Source: Lachnospiraceae bacterium UBA7093 (GTDB taxonomy: Bacteria; Bacillota; Clostridia; Lachnospirales; Lachnospiraceae). From it: DNA of 59,861 nucleotides. Below the pieces are notes generated by a model that was not told where the DNA came from, did not search any database, and was given only the letters and a program-made list of their open reading frames with translations. The DNA lies in the NCBI GenBank assembly GCA_002492465.1, contig DKYT01000040.1, forward strand, positions 1 to 59,861, written 5' to 3'. Positions 17,495 through 25,886 of the stretch are shown here, piece by piece. Position 1 is the first letter of the stretch. Each line of letters begins with the position of its first letter. Made by a program: the position numbers and the translations under genes.

Positions 17495-17511
17495 GAAAAT
17501 TCTAGTAGAAT
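17483..17511 (+). promoter_or_regulatory. Sigma-A promoter of the DUF512-der-plsY-gpsA operon
   Basis: GTGACA (17483-17488), a 17-bp spacer, TAGAAT (17506-17511). Its -35 abuts the -35 of the divergent prs promoter, so the two polymerases would compete for the same 12 bp. Confidence 0.6.
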
Positions 17512-17546
17512 AGAAGGGTATTGAAAAGGAACGGTGCGTAAAAGAC

Positions 17547-18905
17547 ATGAAAAGCGGACAGCCCAAAGGGCATATGATAAAGGAAATACAAAAGGGCAGT
17601 ATCGCCATGGAACTGGATATCCAGCCGGGGGACCGGCTTCTTGCCATCAACGGCAAGGAGATTGAGGATATTTTCGATTACCAATATTATGTGGAAAGTG
17701 AATACATTGAGGTATTAATTGAAAAACCGGACGGAGAGCAATGGCTGCTGGAGGTAGATAAGGAGGAGGACGAGGATCTTGGCATCCTGTTTGAAAACGG
17801 ATTAATGGACGACTACCGCTCCTGCCATAATCAATGTATTTTCTGCTTTATCGATCAGATGCCCAAGGGAATGCGGGAGACCTTATATTTTAAAGACGAC
17901 GATTCCAGACTTTCTTTTTTGCAGGGAAATTATGTGACCCTTACCAATATGTCGGATCATGATCTGGACCGGATCATCCAGTATCATCTCTCGCCTATCA
18001 ATATCTCTTTTCAGACCATGAACCCTCAGCTGCGGTGTAAAATGCTGCATAATCGCTTTGCCGGGGAGGCGCTGAAGAAAGTGGACAGGCTTTATCAGGC
18101 AGGAATTACCATGAACGGACAGATTGTTCTCTGCAAGGGCATCAACGATGGGGAGGAGCTTGCCTTCAGTATCCGAAAGCTGACGGAATATATTCCGGTT
18201 CTGGAAAGCGTATCCGTTGTGCCGGTGGGACTTTCGAAATACAGAGAGGGGCTGTATCCTCTTGAACCCTTTACCCCGGAGGACGCGGCGGAAGTGCTGA
18301 ACCTGATTCACGGATTTCAGGAAGAGATTTATGCCCGGCATGGAATCCATTTTATCCATGCGAGCGATGAATGGTATATTACCGCAGGCAGAGAGCTGCC
18401 TCCGGAGGAGGTCTACGACGGATATATTCAGCTGGAAAACGGCGTGGGGATGTTGAGGCTTCTGCTAAATGAGTTTCAGGAGGGACTTAAGGAGCAAAAG
18501 CGCAGAGAAATTGGGAAAAACGCATACGCCGGGGAGGTTTCCATGGCAACGGGGAAGATCGCTTATCCCTATATTCTTAAAATGGCAAAAGAGCTTATGG
18601 CGCTGTATCCTCTGCTGAAGATTCACGTATATGAGATCACGAATTACTTTTTCGGCGAACTGATTACCGTTTCAGGGCTGTTAACCGGGCAGGACATTAT
18701 GGCGCAGCTGGAGGGAAAAGCCCTTGGAGAAAGACTGCTTCTGCCTGAGAATGTGTTAAGGAGCGGGGAAGAGGTTTTTCTGGACGATGTGACAGTCTCT
18801 CAAATGGAAAATGCTTTACAAGTAAAAATAGATATTGTAAAATCAAGCGGATATGACTTTATTGATGCAGTTCTGGGAGAAAGAAAGGATACAGAGCAAC
18901 CATGA
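17547..18905 (+). CDS. DUF512 family PDZ-radical SAM protein
   Basis: 452 aa. An N-terminal PDZ-like domain (about 8-70, with IQPGDRLLAINGKEI) is followed by a radical-SAM-type cysteine cluster CHNQCIFC at about 93-100 and the C-terminal DUF512 region (about 280-440). The family is widespread in Clostridia and usually adjoins der, as here, with an ATGA overlap. The biochemical role is not established. AAGGAA lies about 13 nt before the chosen ATG, which is loose; the ATG at 17574 is an alternative. Confidence 0.88.
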   Translation: MKSGQPKGHMIKEIQKGSIAMELDIQPGDRLLAINGKEIEDIFDYQYYVESEYIEVLIEKPDGEQWLLEVDKEEDEDLGILFENGLMDDYRSCHNQCIFCFIDQMPKGMRETLYFKDDDSRLSFLQGNYVTLTNMSDHDLDRIIQYHLSPINISFQTMNPQLRCKMLHNRFAGEALKKVDRLYQAGITMNGQIVLCKGINDGEELAFSIRKLTEYIPVLESVSVVPVGLSKYREGLYPLEPFTPEDAAEVLNLIHGFQEEIYARHGIHFIHASDEWYITAGRELPPEEVYDGYIQLENGVGMLRLLLNEFQEGLKEQKRREIGKNAYAGEVSMATGKIAYPYILKMAKELMALYPLLKIHVYEITNYFFGELITVSGLLTGQDIMAQLEGKALGERLLLPENVLRSGEEVFLDDVTVSQMENALQVKIDIVKSSGYDFIDAVLGERKDTEQP

Positions 18906-20236
18906 GTAAAAACAGAAAGCCCATCGTAGCGGTGGTGGGAAGACCCAATGTGGGGAAATCCACCCTGTTTAACGCGTTGGCAGGGCAGAAAATTTCAATT
19001 GTAAAGGACACCCCGGGTATCACCAGGGACAGGATTTATGCGGATGTAACCTGGCTGGATAAATCCTTTACGCTGATCGATACAGGGGGAATCGAGCCGG
19101 ACAGCCAGGATGTCATTCTTTCCCAGATGCGCGAACAGGCACAGATCGCCATGGACACTGCGGATATTATTATTTTTATGGTGGACGTAAAGCAGGGCTT
19201 GGTGGATGCGGACGCCAAGGTGGCGGACATGCTCCGCAGATCCCATAAGCCTATTGTTCTGGTGGTGAATAAGGTAGATAACTTTGATAAATATATGCCG
19301 GACGTTTACGAGTTTTATAACCTGGGGATAGGAGATCCCCACCCTGTCTCCGCCTCCAATCAGCTGGGAATCGGAGATATGCTGGATCAGGTAGTCGGCT
19401 ATTTTGACGATTATAATTATGAGGATGAGGAGGATGACCGGATAAAGGTTGCAATTGTGGGCAAGCCCAATGTTGGGAAATCCTCTTTGATCAATAAGCT
19501 GATAGGAGAAAACAGGCTGATTGTCTCAGACATTGCAGGGACCACCAGAGACGCAGTGGACACTTCCGTTGTGCACAACGGAAAAGAGTATGTTTTAATT
19601 GACACGGCGGGGCTTCGGCGCAAAAATAAGATAAAAGAAGAATTAGAGCGTTATATGATCATCCGCACAGTAGGCGCGGTGGAAAGAGCCGATATTGTGA
19701 TCCTGGTGATCGATGCCGTAGAGGGCGTAACGGAACAGGATGCAAAGATTGCAGGCATTGCCCACGACAGGGGAAAAGCGGTGATCATCGCCGTAAATAA
19801 ATGGGATATGATAGAGAAGGACAACAAGACGGTGAATCAGTACACGACAAGAGTTCGGGAGATCCTGTCCTTTATGCCTTACGCCGAGATTACCTTTATT
19901 TCAGCGGTGACAGGTCAGAGGCTGCCCAAGCTGTATGATCTGATCGATATGGTCAGTGAAAATCATTCCATGCGAATTTCCACAGGCGTTCTGAACGAGA
20001 TCATGAGCGAGGCGGTAGCGCTGCAGCAGCCCCCTTCCGATAAGGGAAAGCGCCTGAAGCTTTATTATATTACCCAGGCGGCGGTGAAACCGCCCACCTT
20101 TGTGATTTTTGTGAATGATAAAGAACTGATGCATTTTTCTTATACCAGATACATTGAAAATAAAATAAGAGAGGCATTTGGATTTAAGGGAACTCCTCTT
20201 AAATTCTTCATCAGAGAGAGAAAGGAAAATAAATAA
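18902..20236 (+). CDS. der: Ribosome-associated GTPase Der (EngA)
   Basis: 444 aa with two tandem G domains: GRPNVGKSTLFN near residue 10 and GKPNVGKSSLIN near 187, each with DTGG/DTAG and NKVD/NKWD. A C-terminal KH-like domain (about 355-444) follows. Essential for 50S subunit maturation. The start codon overlaps the stop of the DUF512 gene, indicating coupled translation. Confidence 0.98.
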   Translation: MSKNRKPIVAVVGRPNVGKSTLFNALAGQKISIVKDTPGITRDRIYADVTWLDKSFTLIDTGGIEPDSQDVILSQMREQAQIAMDTADIIIFMVDVKQGLVDADAKVADMLRRSHKPIVLVVNKVDNFDKYMPDVYEFYNLGIGDPHPVSASNQLGIGDMLDQVVGYFDDYNYEDEEDDRIKVAIVGKPNVGKSSLINKLIGENRLIVSDIAGTTRDAVDTSVVHNGKEYVLIDTAGLRRKNKIKEELERYMIIRTVGAVERADIVILVIDAVEGVTEQDAKIAGIAHDRGKAVIIAVNKWDMIEKDNKTVNQYTTRVREILSFMPYAEITFISAVTGQRLPKLYDLIDMVSENHSMRISTGVLNEIMSEAVALQQPPSDKGKRLKLYYITQAAVKPPTFVIFVNDKELMHFSYTRYIENKIREAFGFKGTPLKFFIRERKENK

Positions 20237-20237
20237 A

Positions 20238-20885
20238 GTGGAACGGTTGGTTTGTATTGTAATTGGCTATGTTTTTGGATTGTTTCAGACGGCTTTCATT
20301 TACGGACGGCTTCATGGAATCGACATCAGGGAGCATGGAAGCGGAAATGCGGGAACCACCAATACGCTGCGGGTTCTCGGTACGAAGGCGGGGCTGATCG
20401 TTTTGGCAGGGGATATCCTGAAATGTATTCTTGCGATTGTCATTTGCGGCGCTCTTTTTGGAAAAACTCATCCCGGGGAAGTGTATCTTTTAAAGCTGTA
20501 TGCGGCGGCAGGCGCTATTTTGGGGCACAATTTTCCCTTTTACCTGCAATTTAAAGGGGGAAAAGGGATTGCGGCAACGGCAGGGCTGATTTTATCATTT
20601 CATCCGGTTTTTATCCCTATGGGAGTGATCCTATTTTTCGGCATCTTTTTCCTCACCCATTATGTGTCCCTGGGTTCTTTGCTTGTTTATGCGGGGCTTA
20701 TGATCGAGATGGTGATCGTAGGGCAGATGGGAATGTTTCACGCTTCTCAGGCAGTTCTATATGAAATGTACGGGCTGACGGCGGCGCTGACCATACTTGC
20801 CTATTACAAGCACCGGGGAAATATTGTGCGGCTGATAAAGGGCGAAGAGCGGAAGACCTATCTGACGAAAAAAAATAAACAGTAA
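20238..20885 (+). CDS. plsY: Glycerol-3-phosphate acyltransferase PlsY
   Basis: 215 aa integral membrane enzyme that acylates glycerol 3-phosphate from acyl-phosphate, the first step of phospholipid synthesis. Motifs are GSGNAGTTN and GHNFPFYLQFKGGKGIAAT, with about five hydrophobic segments. I chose the GTG at 20238, just after the der stop codon, because it begins the family N-terminus (VERLVCIVIGY); the upstream open frame lies inside der. AAAGGA is 11 nt away, a long spacing. Confidence 0.93.
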   Translation: MERLVCIVIGYVFGLFQTAFIYGRLHGIDIREHGSGNAGTTNTLRVLGTKAGLIVLAGDILKCILAIVICGALFGKTHPGEVYLLKLYAAAGAILGHNFPFYLQFKGGKGIAATAGLILSFHPVFIPMGVILFFGIFFLTHYVSLGSLLVYAGLMIEMVIVGQMGMFHASQAVLYEMYGLTAALTILAYYKHRGNIVRLIKGEERKTYLTKKNKQ

Positions 20886-20904
20886 ACCAGGGGGATACAA
20901 AACA

Positions 20905-21942
20905 ATGGCAAAAGTAGGAATCATAGGAGCGGGCAGCTGGGGATGCGCGCTGGCGGTTCATTTAGGCGGCAACGGCTGCCAGATTACCATGTGGTCTGTC
21001 TTAGAGGATGAGATCCGGATGCTGAGGGAGACCCATGAACACAAGGATAAGCTTCCGGGGGTACTTCTTCCGGAGACAATAGAATTTACCACAGACCTTG
21101 AGAAGGCAATCAAGGGACAGGATGTGCTGGTTCTTGCCGTTCCCTCCCCCTTTACCAGAAGTACCTGCGCCAAAATGGCTGCGTACGTAGAGGACGGACA
21201 AAAAATCGTGAACGTGGCGAAGGGCATTGAAGAGAACACCCTTATGACCCTTTCTGAGATTATAGAACAGGAGATTCCCAGCGCAAATGTGGCGGTGCTT
21301 TCCGGTCCCTCCCATGCGGAGGAGGTGGGAAAGGGTATTCCCACCACGATTGTGGTAGGCGCCAAGGAGAAAGAAACTGCCGAATATTTGCAGAATCTGT
21401 TTATGAGCAGGGTGTTCCGGGTATATATCAGCTCGGATGTGCTGGGGATCGAGCTGGGCGCGGCGCTTAAAAATGTGGTAGCGCTTGCCGCCGGCATGGC
21501 GGACGGCTTGGGTTATGGAGATAACACCAAGGCGGCGCTTATTACCAGAGGAATTGCAGAGATTGCCAGGCTGGGTATCAGCATGGGAGGAAGAATCGAA
21601 ACCTTTTACGGGCTTACGGGAATCGGCGATCTGATCGTTACATGCGCCTCTATGCATTCCAGAAACCGGCGCGCCGGTATTCTGATCGGAAAGGGAGCCA
21701 CCATGGAAGAGGCAATGAAGGAAGTAAAAATGGTGGTGGAGGGGGTATATTCCGCAAAAGCAGGTTATGCCCTTGCCCAAAAATACGGTGTGAACGTGCC
21801 CATTATAGAGCAGGTCAACCGGATATTATTTGAGGGAAAACCGGCAAAGGATGCGGTCAGCGAGCTGATGCTCCGAGATAAAAAGGTGGAGAACATCGAT
21901 CTGAGGCAATTGTACCAAAACAGCGTGGAAATACCATGGTAG
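20905..21942 (+). CDS. gpsA: Glycerol-3-phosphate dehydrogenase [NAD(P)+]
   Basis: 345 aa cytosolic enzyme that reduces dihydroxyacetone phosphate to sn-glycerol 3-phosphate, the substrate of PlsY encoded just upstream. The N-terminal Rossmann motif GAGSWGCALAVHL and the catalytic Lys in LGAALKNVVALAAGM are present. The length is normal. AGGGGG lies 8-12 nt before the ATG. plsY-gpsA form a lipid-precursor pair within the der operon. Confidence 0.97.
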   Translation: MAKVGIIGAGSWGCALAVHLGGNGCQITMWSVLEDEIRMLRETHEHKDKLPGVLLPETIEFTTDLEKAIKGQDVLVLAVPSPFTRSTCAKMAAYVEDGQKIVNVAKGIEENTLMTLSEIIEQEIPSANVAVLSGPSHAEEVGKGIPTTIVVGAKEKETAEYLQNLFMSRVFRVYISSDVLGIELGAALKNVVALAAGMADGLGYGDNTKAALITRGIAEIARLGISMGGRIETFYGLTGIGDLIVTCASMHSRNRRAGILIGKGATMEEAMKEVKMVVEGVYSAKAGYALAQKYGVNVPIIEQVNRILFEGKPAKDAVSELMLRDKKVENIDLRQLYQNSVEIPW

Positions 21943-21988
21943 TAACATATCAATTTACAGGCACAAAAGGTGCGGAAACGAGGTTATT

Positions 21989-22801
21989 ATGAGCGAGCAG
22001 TTTAGCAGTACCAAAGAATATGTGGCGTCGGAACAGCTTATGGCGGGCGTCAATGTGGCGATTGCCCTTCAAAAGCCCCTGCTGATCAAGGGGGAGCCGG
22101 GAACCGGAAAGACCATGCTTGCCCAGGCGGTTGCAAAATCCCTTGGGAAAAAGCTGATCATCTGGAATATTAAGTCCACCACCAAGGCGCAGGACGGTTT
22201 ATACATGTACGATACCATTCAAAGACTTTACGACGGACAGTTTGGAGAAGAGGGCGTAGATGATATTGCCCATTATATTAAACTGGGAAAGCTGGGAGAG
22301 GCGTTTGAGTCTGAGGAGCAGGTGATTCTTTTGATCGACGAGATTGATAAGGCGGATTTGGAGTTCCCTAACGATCTGTTGTGGGAGCTGGATCAAATGG
22401 AGTTTTATATTCATGAGACCAAGCGCACCGTAAAGGCGAAGCAGCGTCCCATTGTGATCATCACTTCCAATGCGGAAAAGGAGCTGCCCGACGCTTTTTT
22501 GAGAAGGTGTATTTTCCATTATATTGATTTCCCCGATGAAACATTGATGGAGGAAATCGTAAGAACCCATTATCCGGATGTGGAGGATAAGCTTCTGAAA
22601 AATGCTATGGATGTATTTTACAGAATACGGGAGCTGCGCGACATCCGCAAAAAGCCCAGCACCTCCGAGCTCATAGACTGGATCAACGCGCTGCAGATCG
22701 GAGGAATTCCCGCCGACGAGATCAGGGCGAAGCTTCCCTTTATCGGCGTGGTGGTGAAAAAAGATGAAGATCTGGAAACTGTAAGGCAGAAACTGGATTA
22801 A
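21989..22801 (+). CDS. MoxR-family AAA+ ATPase
   Basis: 270 aa. Walker A is GEPGTGKTM near residue 36, Walker B LLIDEIDKAD near 114, sensor 1 IITSNAEKELP, arginine-finger region LRRCIF. MoxR ATPases act as chaperones that help activate or assemble partner proteins, typically with a VWA-domain protein encoded next door, as here 24 nt downstream. The target of this pair cannot be told from the neighbours (gpsA, tyrS). Confidence 0.92.
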   Translation: MSEQFSSTKEYVASEQLMAGVNVAIALQKPLLIKGEPGTGKTMLAQAVAKSLGKKLIIWNIKSTTKAQDGLYMYDTIQRLYDGQFGEEGVDDIAHYIKLGKLGEAFESEEQVILLIDEIDKADLEFPNDLLWELDQMEFYIHETKRTVKAKQRPIVIITSNAEKELPDAFLRRCIFHYIDFPDETLMEEIVRTHYPDVEDKLLKNAMDVFYRIRELRDIRKKPSTSELIDWINALQIGGIPADEIRAKLPFIGVVVKKDEDLETVRQKLD

Positions 22802-22825
22802 CCGAACCCCGAAACGAGGTGGCAT

Positions 22826-24031
22826 ATGTTTTCAACTTTCTTTTACACCTGTAAGGCGAAGGGTTTACAGGTTACGCTGAGCGAATGGCTGACCCTCCAG
22901 GAAGCGCTGGACAAAGGATTGTGCAACAGCAGCCTGACAGAGTTTTACTATCTGGCAAGGATGATCCTGGTGAAAAGCGAAACGGATTTTGACAAATTTG
23001 ATATGGCGTTTGAGGAAACCTTTAAGGGCATTCAATCTGAAAATGAGATTTCCAAGAATATGATGAAGTGGCTGGATAAATCAGAGCTGATCGATATGGT
23101 GGACGAGGAAGAGCGTTACCGTATGAACGAGCAGGATGGAATGCAGTTTATTGACAAGGACGAGGTGGAGGCAAAGTTTAAGGAGCGGCTGCGGGATCAG
23201 GACAGCGAGCACAACGGCGGTAGTTTTTGGATCGGCAGTATGGGAAAAACAGCCTTCGGAAATATGGGCGGCTTTATGGGCGGTATCCGGGTAGGAGGCG
23301 CTACCGGCTATCAAAGCGCTTTTCAGGTGATCGGCGCCCGCAAATACAGAGATTTCAGGGATGACAGGATGCTGGATAACCGCCAGTTTCAGCTTGCCTT
23401 CAGGAAACTGCGTCAGTTTTCTACCAAATTGGATATTCCAAAGACGGAGCTTGATATAGACGGAACCATCGATAAAACCTGCAACAATGGAGGATATCTT
23501 CAGATTGTGATGGATAAACCCCGGAAGAATGCCGTAAAGCTGTTGCTGCTTATGGATTCGGGGGGAACCATGATCCCCTTCAGTTCTCTGCTCAACGAGC
23601 TGTTTCAGGCGGTACACAAGTCCAATCACTATAAGGACGTTAAGACCTACTATTTTCATAACTGCATTTATGCAAAGCTCTATAAAACGCCTGAATGCGA
23701 AAACGGCGATTGGATCGATACGGAGTGGATGTTCCGTAATCTGGACAGCGATTATAAGGTGATCGTAGTAGGGGATGCGGCAATGGCGCCGGAGGAGCTT
23801 TATTCCGACAGCGGCAATTACAGAGGTCCCAATGGGGGGCTTTCCGGATGGGAATGGCTTCAGCTTTTGAAAAGGCATTATAAAAAGGTGGTATGGCTGA
23901 ATCCCAAAATGGCGCCCGGACATGCGCCCTGGCGGGAAGCGGAGACGGCGATTAAGGGACTGTTCCCCATGTATAAGCTGACGGTGGAAGGTTTAAACCA
24001 GGCAATGGTGAAATTGATGTTAAATAAGTAA
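22826..24031 (+). CDS. VWA domain-containing protein (CoxE-like)
   Basis: 401 aa. The N-terminal half is helical and charged. A Gly-rich stretch lies at about 135-160, and the C-terminal half (about 225-400) is a von Willebrand A domain. The metal-site motif reads MDSGGTM rather than the canonical DxSxS, so metal binding may be weak. GAGGTGG precedes the ATG. The protein presumably works with the MoxR ATPase; such pairs are common in Clostridia without an assigned substrate. Confidence 0.85.
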   Translation: MFSTFFYTCKAKGLQVTLSEWLTLQEALDKGLCNSSLTEFYYLARMILVKSETDFDKFDMAFEETFKGIQSENEISKNMMKWLDKSELIDMVDEEERYRMNEQDGMQFIDKDEVEAKFKERLRDQDSEHNGGSFWIGSMGKTAFGNMGGFMGGIRVGGATGYQSAFQVIGARKYRDFRDDRMLDNRQFQLAFRKLRQFSTKLDIPKTELDIDGTIDKTCNNGGYLQIVMDKPRKNAVKLLLLMDSGGTMIPFSSLLNELFQAVHKSNHYKDVKTYYFHNCIYAKLYKTPECENGDWIDTEWMFRNLDSDYKVIVVGDAAMAPEELYSDSGNYRGPNGGLSGWEWLQLLKRHYKKVVWLNPKMAPGHAPWREAETAIKGLFPMYKLTVEGLNQAMVKLMLNK

Positions 24032-24074
24032 TATGAAAAGATAAAGGAAGAAAGTTTCAGGAGAGGAATTTGAG

Positions 24075-25298
24075 ATGACGATTTTTGATGAATTAAAGGC
24101 AAGAGGGCTTTTGGCACAGCTTACGGACGAGGAGGAGATCAAGGAGCTGATCAACAACGGAAGGGCAACCTTTTATATTGGCTTTGATCCTACGGCGGAT
24201 TCTCTTCATGTGGGACATTTTATGGCGCTCTGCCTTATGAAAAGACTGCAGATGGCAGGAAACAAGCCCATTGCCCTGATCGGAGGGGGTACCGGTATGG
24301 TAGGCGATCCTTCCGGGAGAAGCGATATGCGTTCCATGATGACCAAGGAGACCATCGACCACAACTGCGAGTGTTTTAAAAAGCAGATGAGCCGCTTTAT
24401 CGACTTTTCCGAGGGAAAGGCGCTTATGGTAAACAATGCGGAGTGGCTTCTGGATCTCAATTATATTGAATTTTTGCGGGAAATTGGACCTCATTTTTCC
24501 GTTAACAGGATGCTCACAGCAGAGTGCTATAAGCAGAGAATGGAAAAAGGCTTAAGCTTTTTGGAATTTAATTATATGCTGATGCAGAGCTATGATTTCT
24601 ATGAGCTGTTTCAGCGGTATGGCTGTAACATGCAGTTTGGCGGCGACGACCAGTGGAGCAATATGCTGGGCGGAACGGAACTGATTAGAAGAAAGCTGGG
24701 CAAGGACGCTTATGCTATGACCATTACCCTTCTGCTCAATTCTGAGGGAAAGAAAATGGGAAAAACCCAAAAGGGCGCTGTGTGGCTGGATCCCAATAAA
24801 ACCAGTCCCTTTGAGTTTTATCAGTACTGGCGGAATGTGGCGGATGCAGATGTGCTTAAGTGCATCAGAATGTTGACCTTCCTTCCACTTGAGCAGATAG
24901 AGGAGATGGATCAGTGGGAAGGCAGTCAGTTAAATCAGGCGAAGGAGATTCTTGCCTTTGAGCTGACCAAACTGGTGCACGGCGAAGAGGAAGCGGTAAA
25001 GTCCCAGGAAAGCGCAAGGGCATTATTCAGTACGGGAAGCGCGGCACAGATGCCCACCACAGAGCTTACAGAGGAAGATTTTCCAGAGGGAACCATTGAT
25101 ATGATCTCCGTGCTCTGCAAGGCTGGTCTGGTGCAGAGCCGTTCTGAGGGAAGACGCGCCATCGAGCAGGGAGGCGTGACCTTGGAATCAGAAAAGATCA
25201 CAGATGTAAAAGCCGCTTTCGGCAAGGATACCTTTGGGGGAGAAGGCGTTGTGGTAAAACGGGGGAAGAAAAACTTCCGAAGGGTTATTTTAAAATGA
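24075..25298 (+). CDS. tyrS: Tyrosyl-tRNA synthetase
   Basis: 407 aa class I synthetase. HIGH-like motif HVGHF near residue 47, Tyr-binding YDFYEL, KMSKS-like KKMGKT near 235, and a C-terminal S4-like RNA-binding domain (about 345-407) with SEGRRAIEQGGV. The length is normal. Only 43 nt separate it from the VWA gene and they contain no T-box leader, so it appears to be transcribed with its upstream neighbours. AGGAGAGGAA precedes the ATG. Confidence 0.97.
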   Translation: MTIFDELKARGLLAQLTDEEEIKELINNGRATFYIGFDPTADSLHVGHFMALCLMKRLQMAGNKPIALIGGGTGMVGDPSGRSDMRSMMTKETIDHNCECFKKQMSRFIDFSEGKALMVNNAEWLLDLNYIEFLREIGPHFSVNRMLTAECYKQRMEKGLSFLEFNYMLMQSYDFYELFQRYGCNMQFGGDDQWSNMLGGTELIRRKLGKDAYAMTITLLLNSEGKKMGKTQKGAVWLDPNKTSPFEFYQYWRNVADADVLKCIRMLTFLPLEQIEEMDQWEGSQLNQAKEILAFELTKLVHGEEEAVKSQESARALFSTGSAAQMPTTELTEEDFPEGTIDMISVLCKAGLVQSRSEGRRAIEQGGVTLESEKITDVKAAFGKDTFGGEGVVVKRGKKNFRRVILK

Positions 25299-25819
25299 GT
25301 TTAAGAGAAAAGCCGCTTTCACAGCTTAGGCTGGAAAGCGGCGAAGTATTATATTATCTTGGGGAAAAGAGAATTCTGTGCGTTATAAGGGAGCAAAGAA
25401 GCCGAGCCAGGATTAAATGTGTTATGGACCGCCTGCTGATGTGGGTTCCCTACGAGGCGGATTATGAGTGGAGGCAAAAGCAGCTGGAAAAGTGGTACCG
25501 CAAAGAGGCACAGGCGGTTTTTACCCAAAAGGCAAAAGACTATGCCCAGATTTTGGGCGTAGGGTTTCAGGAAATACGGATCAAAGACCAGAAAAGCCGC
25601 TGGGGAAGCTGCAGCAGTCTGGGAAATCTGAATTTCAACTGGCGTCTTCTGATGGCGCCGGAGCCGGTCTGCGATTATGTGATTATCCATGAATTGTGCC
25701 ACCTGCTCCATATGGATCATTCCGCCGCCTTCTGGCGGGAAGTGGAAAAGCTATGTCCGGCATATAAAGAATACCGGAAATGGCTCCGGGAGAATGGAAA
25801 GACCCTTTATATTTTCTAG
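25295..25819 (+). CDS. YgjP-like (DUF45/M48-type) metallopeptidase
   Basis: 174 aa. Zinc-binding HELCH near residue 131 with a third ligand in HMDHSAAFW; upstream DQKSRWGSCSSLGNLNFNWRL is typical of the YgjP/WLM group. The substrate is unknown. The ATG overlaps the tyrS stop (ATGA), so it is the last gene of the operon. No terminator is evident before the spoIVA promoter. Confidence 0.9.
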   Translation: MSLREKPLSQLRLESGEVLYYLGEKRILCVIREQRSRARIKCVMDRLLMWVPYEADYEWRQKQLEKWYRKEAQAVFTQKAKDYAQILGVGFQEIRIKDQKSRWGSCSSLGNLNFNWRLLMAPEPVCDYVIIHELCHLLHMDHSAAFWREVEKLCPAYKEYRKWLRENGKTLYIF

Positions 25820-25831
25820 CTTCTAAAGCAG

Positions 25832-25860
25832 TCATAATTTAATACCCCTTCACATACATT
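25832..25860 (+). promoter_or_regulatory. Sigma-E-type promoter of spoIVA
   Basis: TCATAAT (25832-25838), a 14-bp spacer, CATACATT (25853-25860). This closely fits the mother-cell sigma-E consensus (kmATAtt, 14-15 bp, CATACAmT). spoIVA is a known sigma-E gene. The expected start point is about 25866. Confidence 0.75.
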
Positions 25861-25881
25861 TAACTAAGTATGGAAGGGGTA
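25843..25881 (+). promoter_or_regulatory. Hairpin that could mask the spoIVA ribosome binding site in read-through RNA
   Basis: TACCCCTTC (25843-25851) pairs with GAAGGGGTA (25873-25881) and CATAC (25853-25857) with GTATG (25868-25872), leaving one bulged A and a 10-nt loop. The right arm is the Shine-Dalgarno; the left arm spans the sigma-E -10. RNA started by sigma-E lacks the left arm. No T run follows, so this is not a terminator. Confidence 0.6.
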
Positions 25882-25886
25882 ATTGT

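Noticed and set aside
23081..23923. 280-codon minus-strand open frame
   Set aside because: Antisense to the VWA-domain gene; composition of a shadow frame.
24032..24074. T-box riboswitch upstream of tyrS
   Set aside because: Only 43 nt are available and no T-box sequence, specifier loop or terminator is visible.
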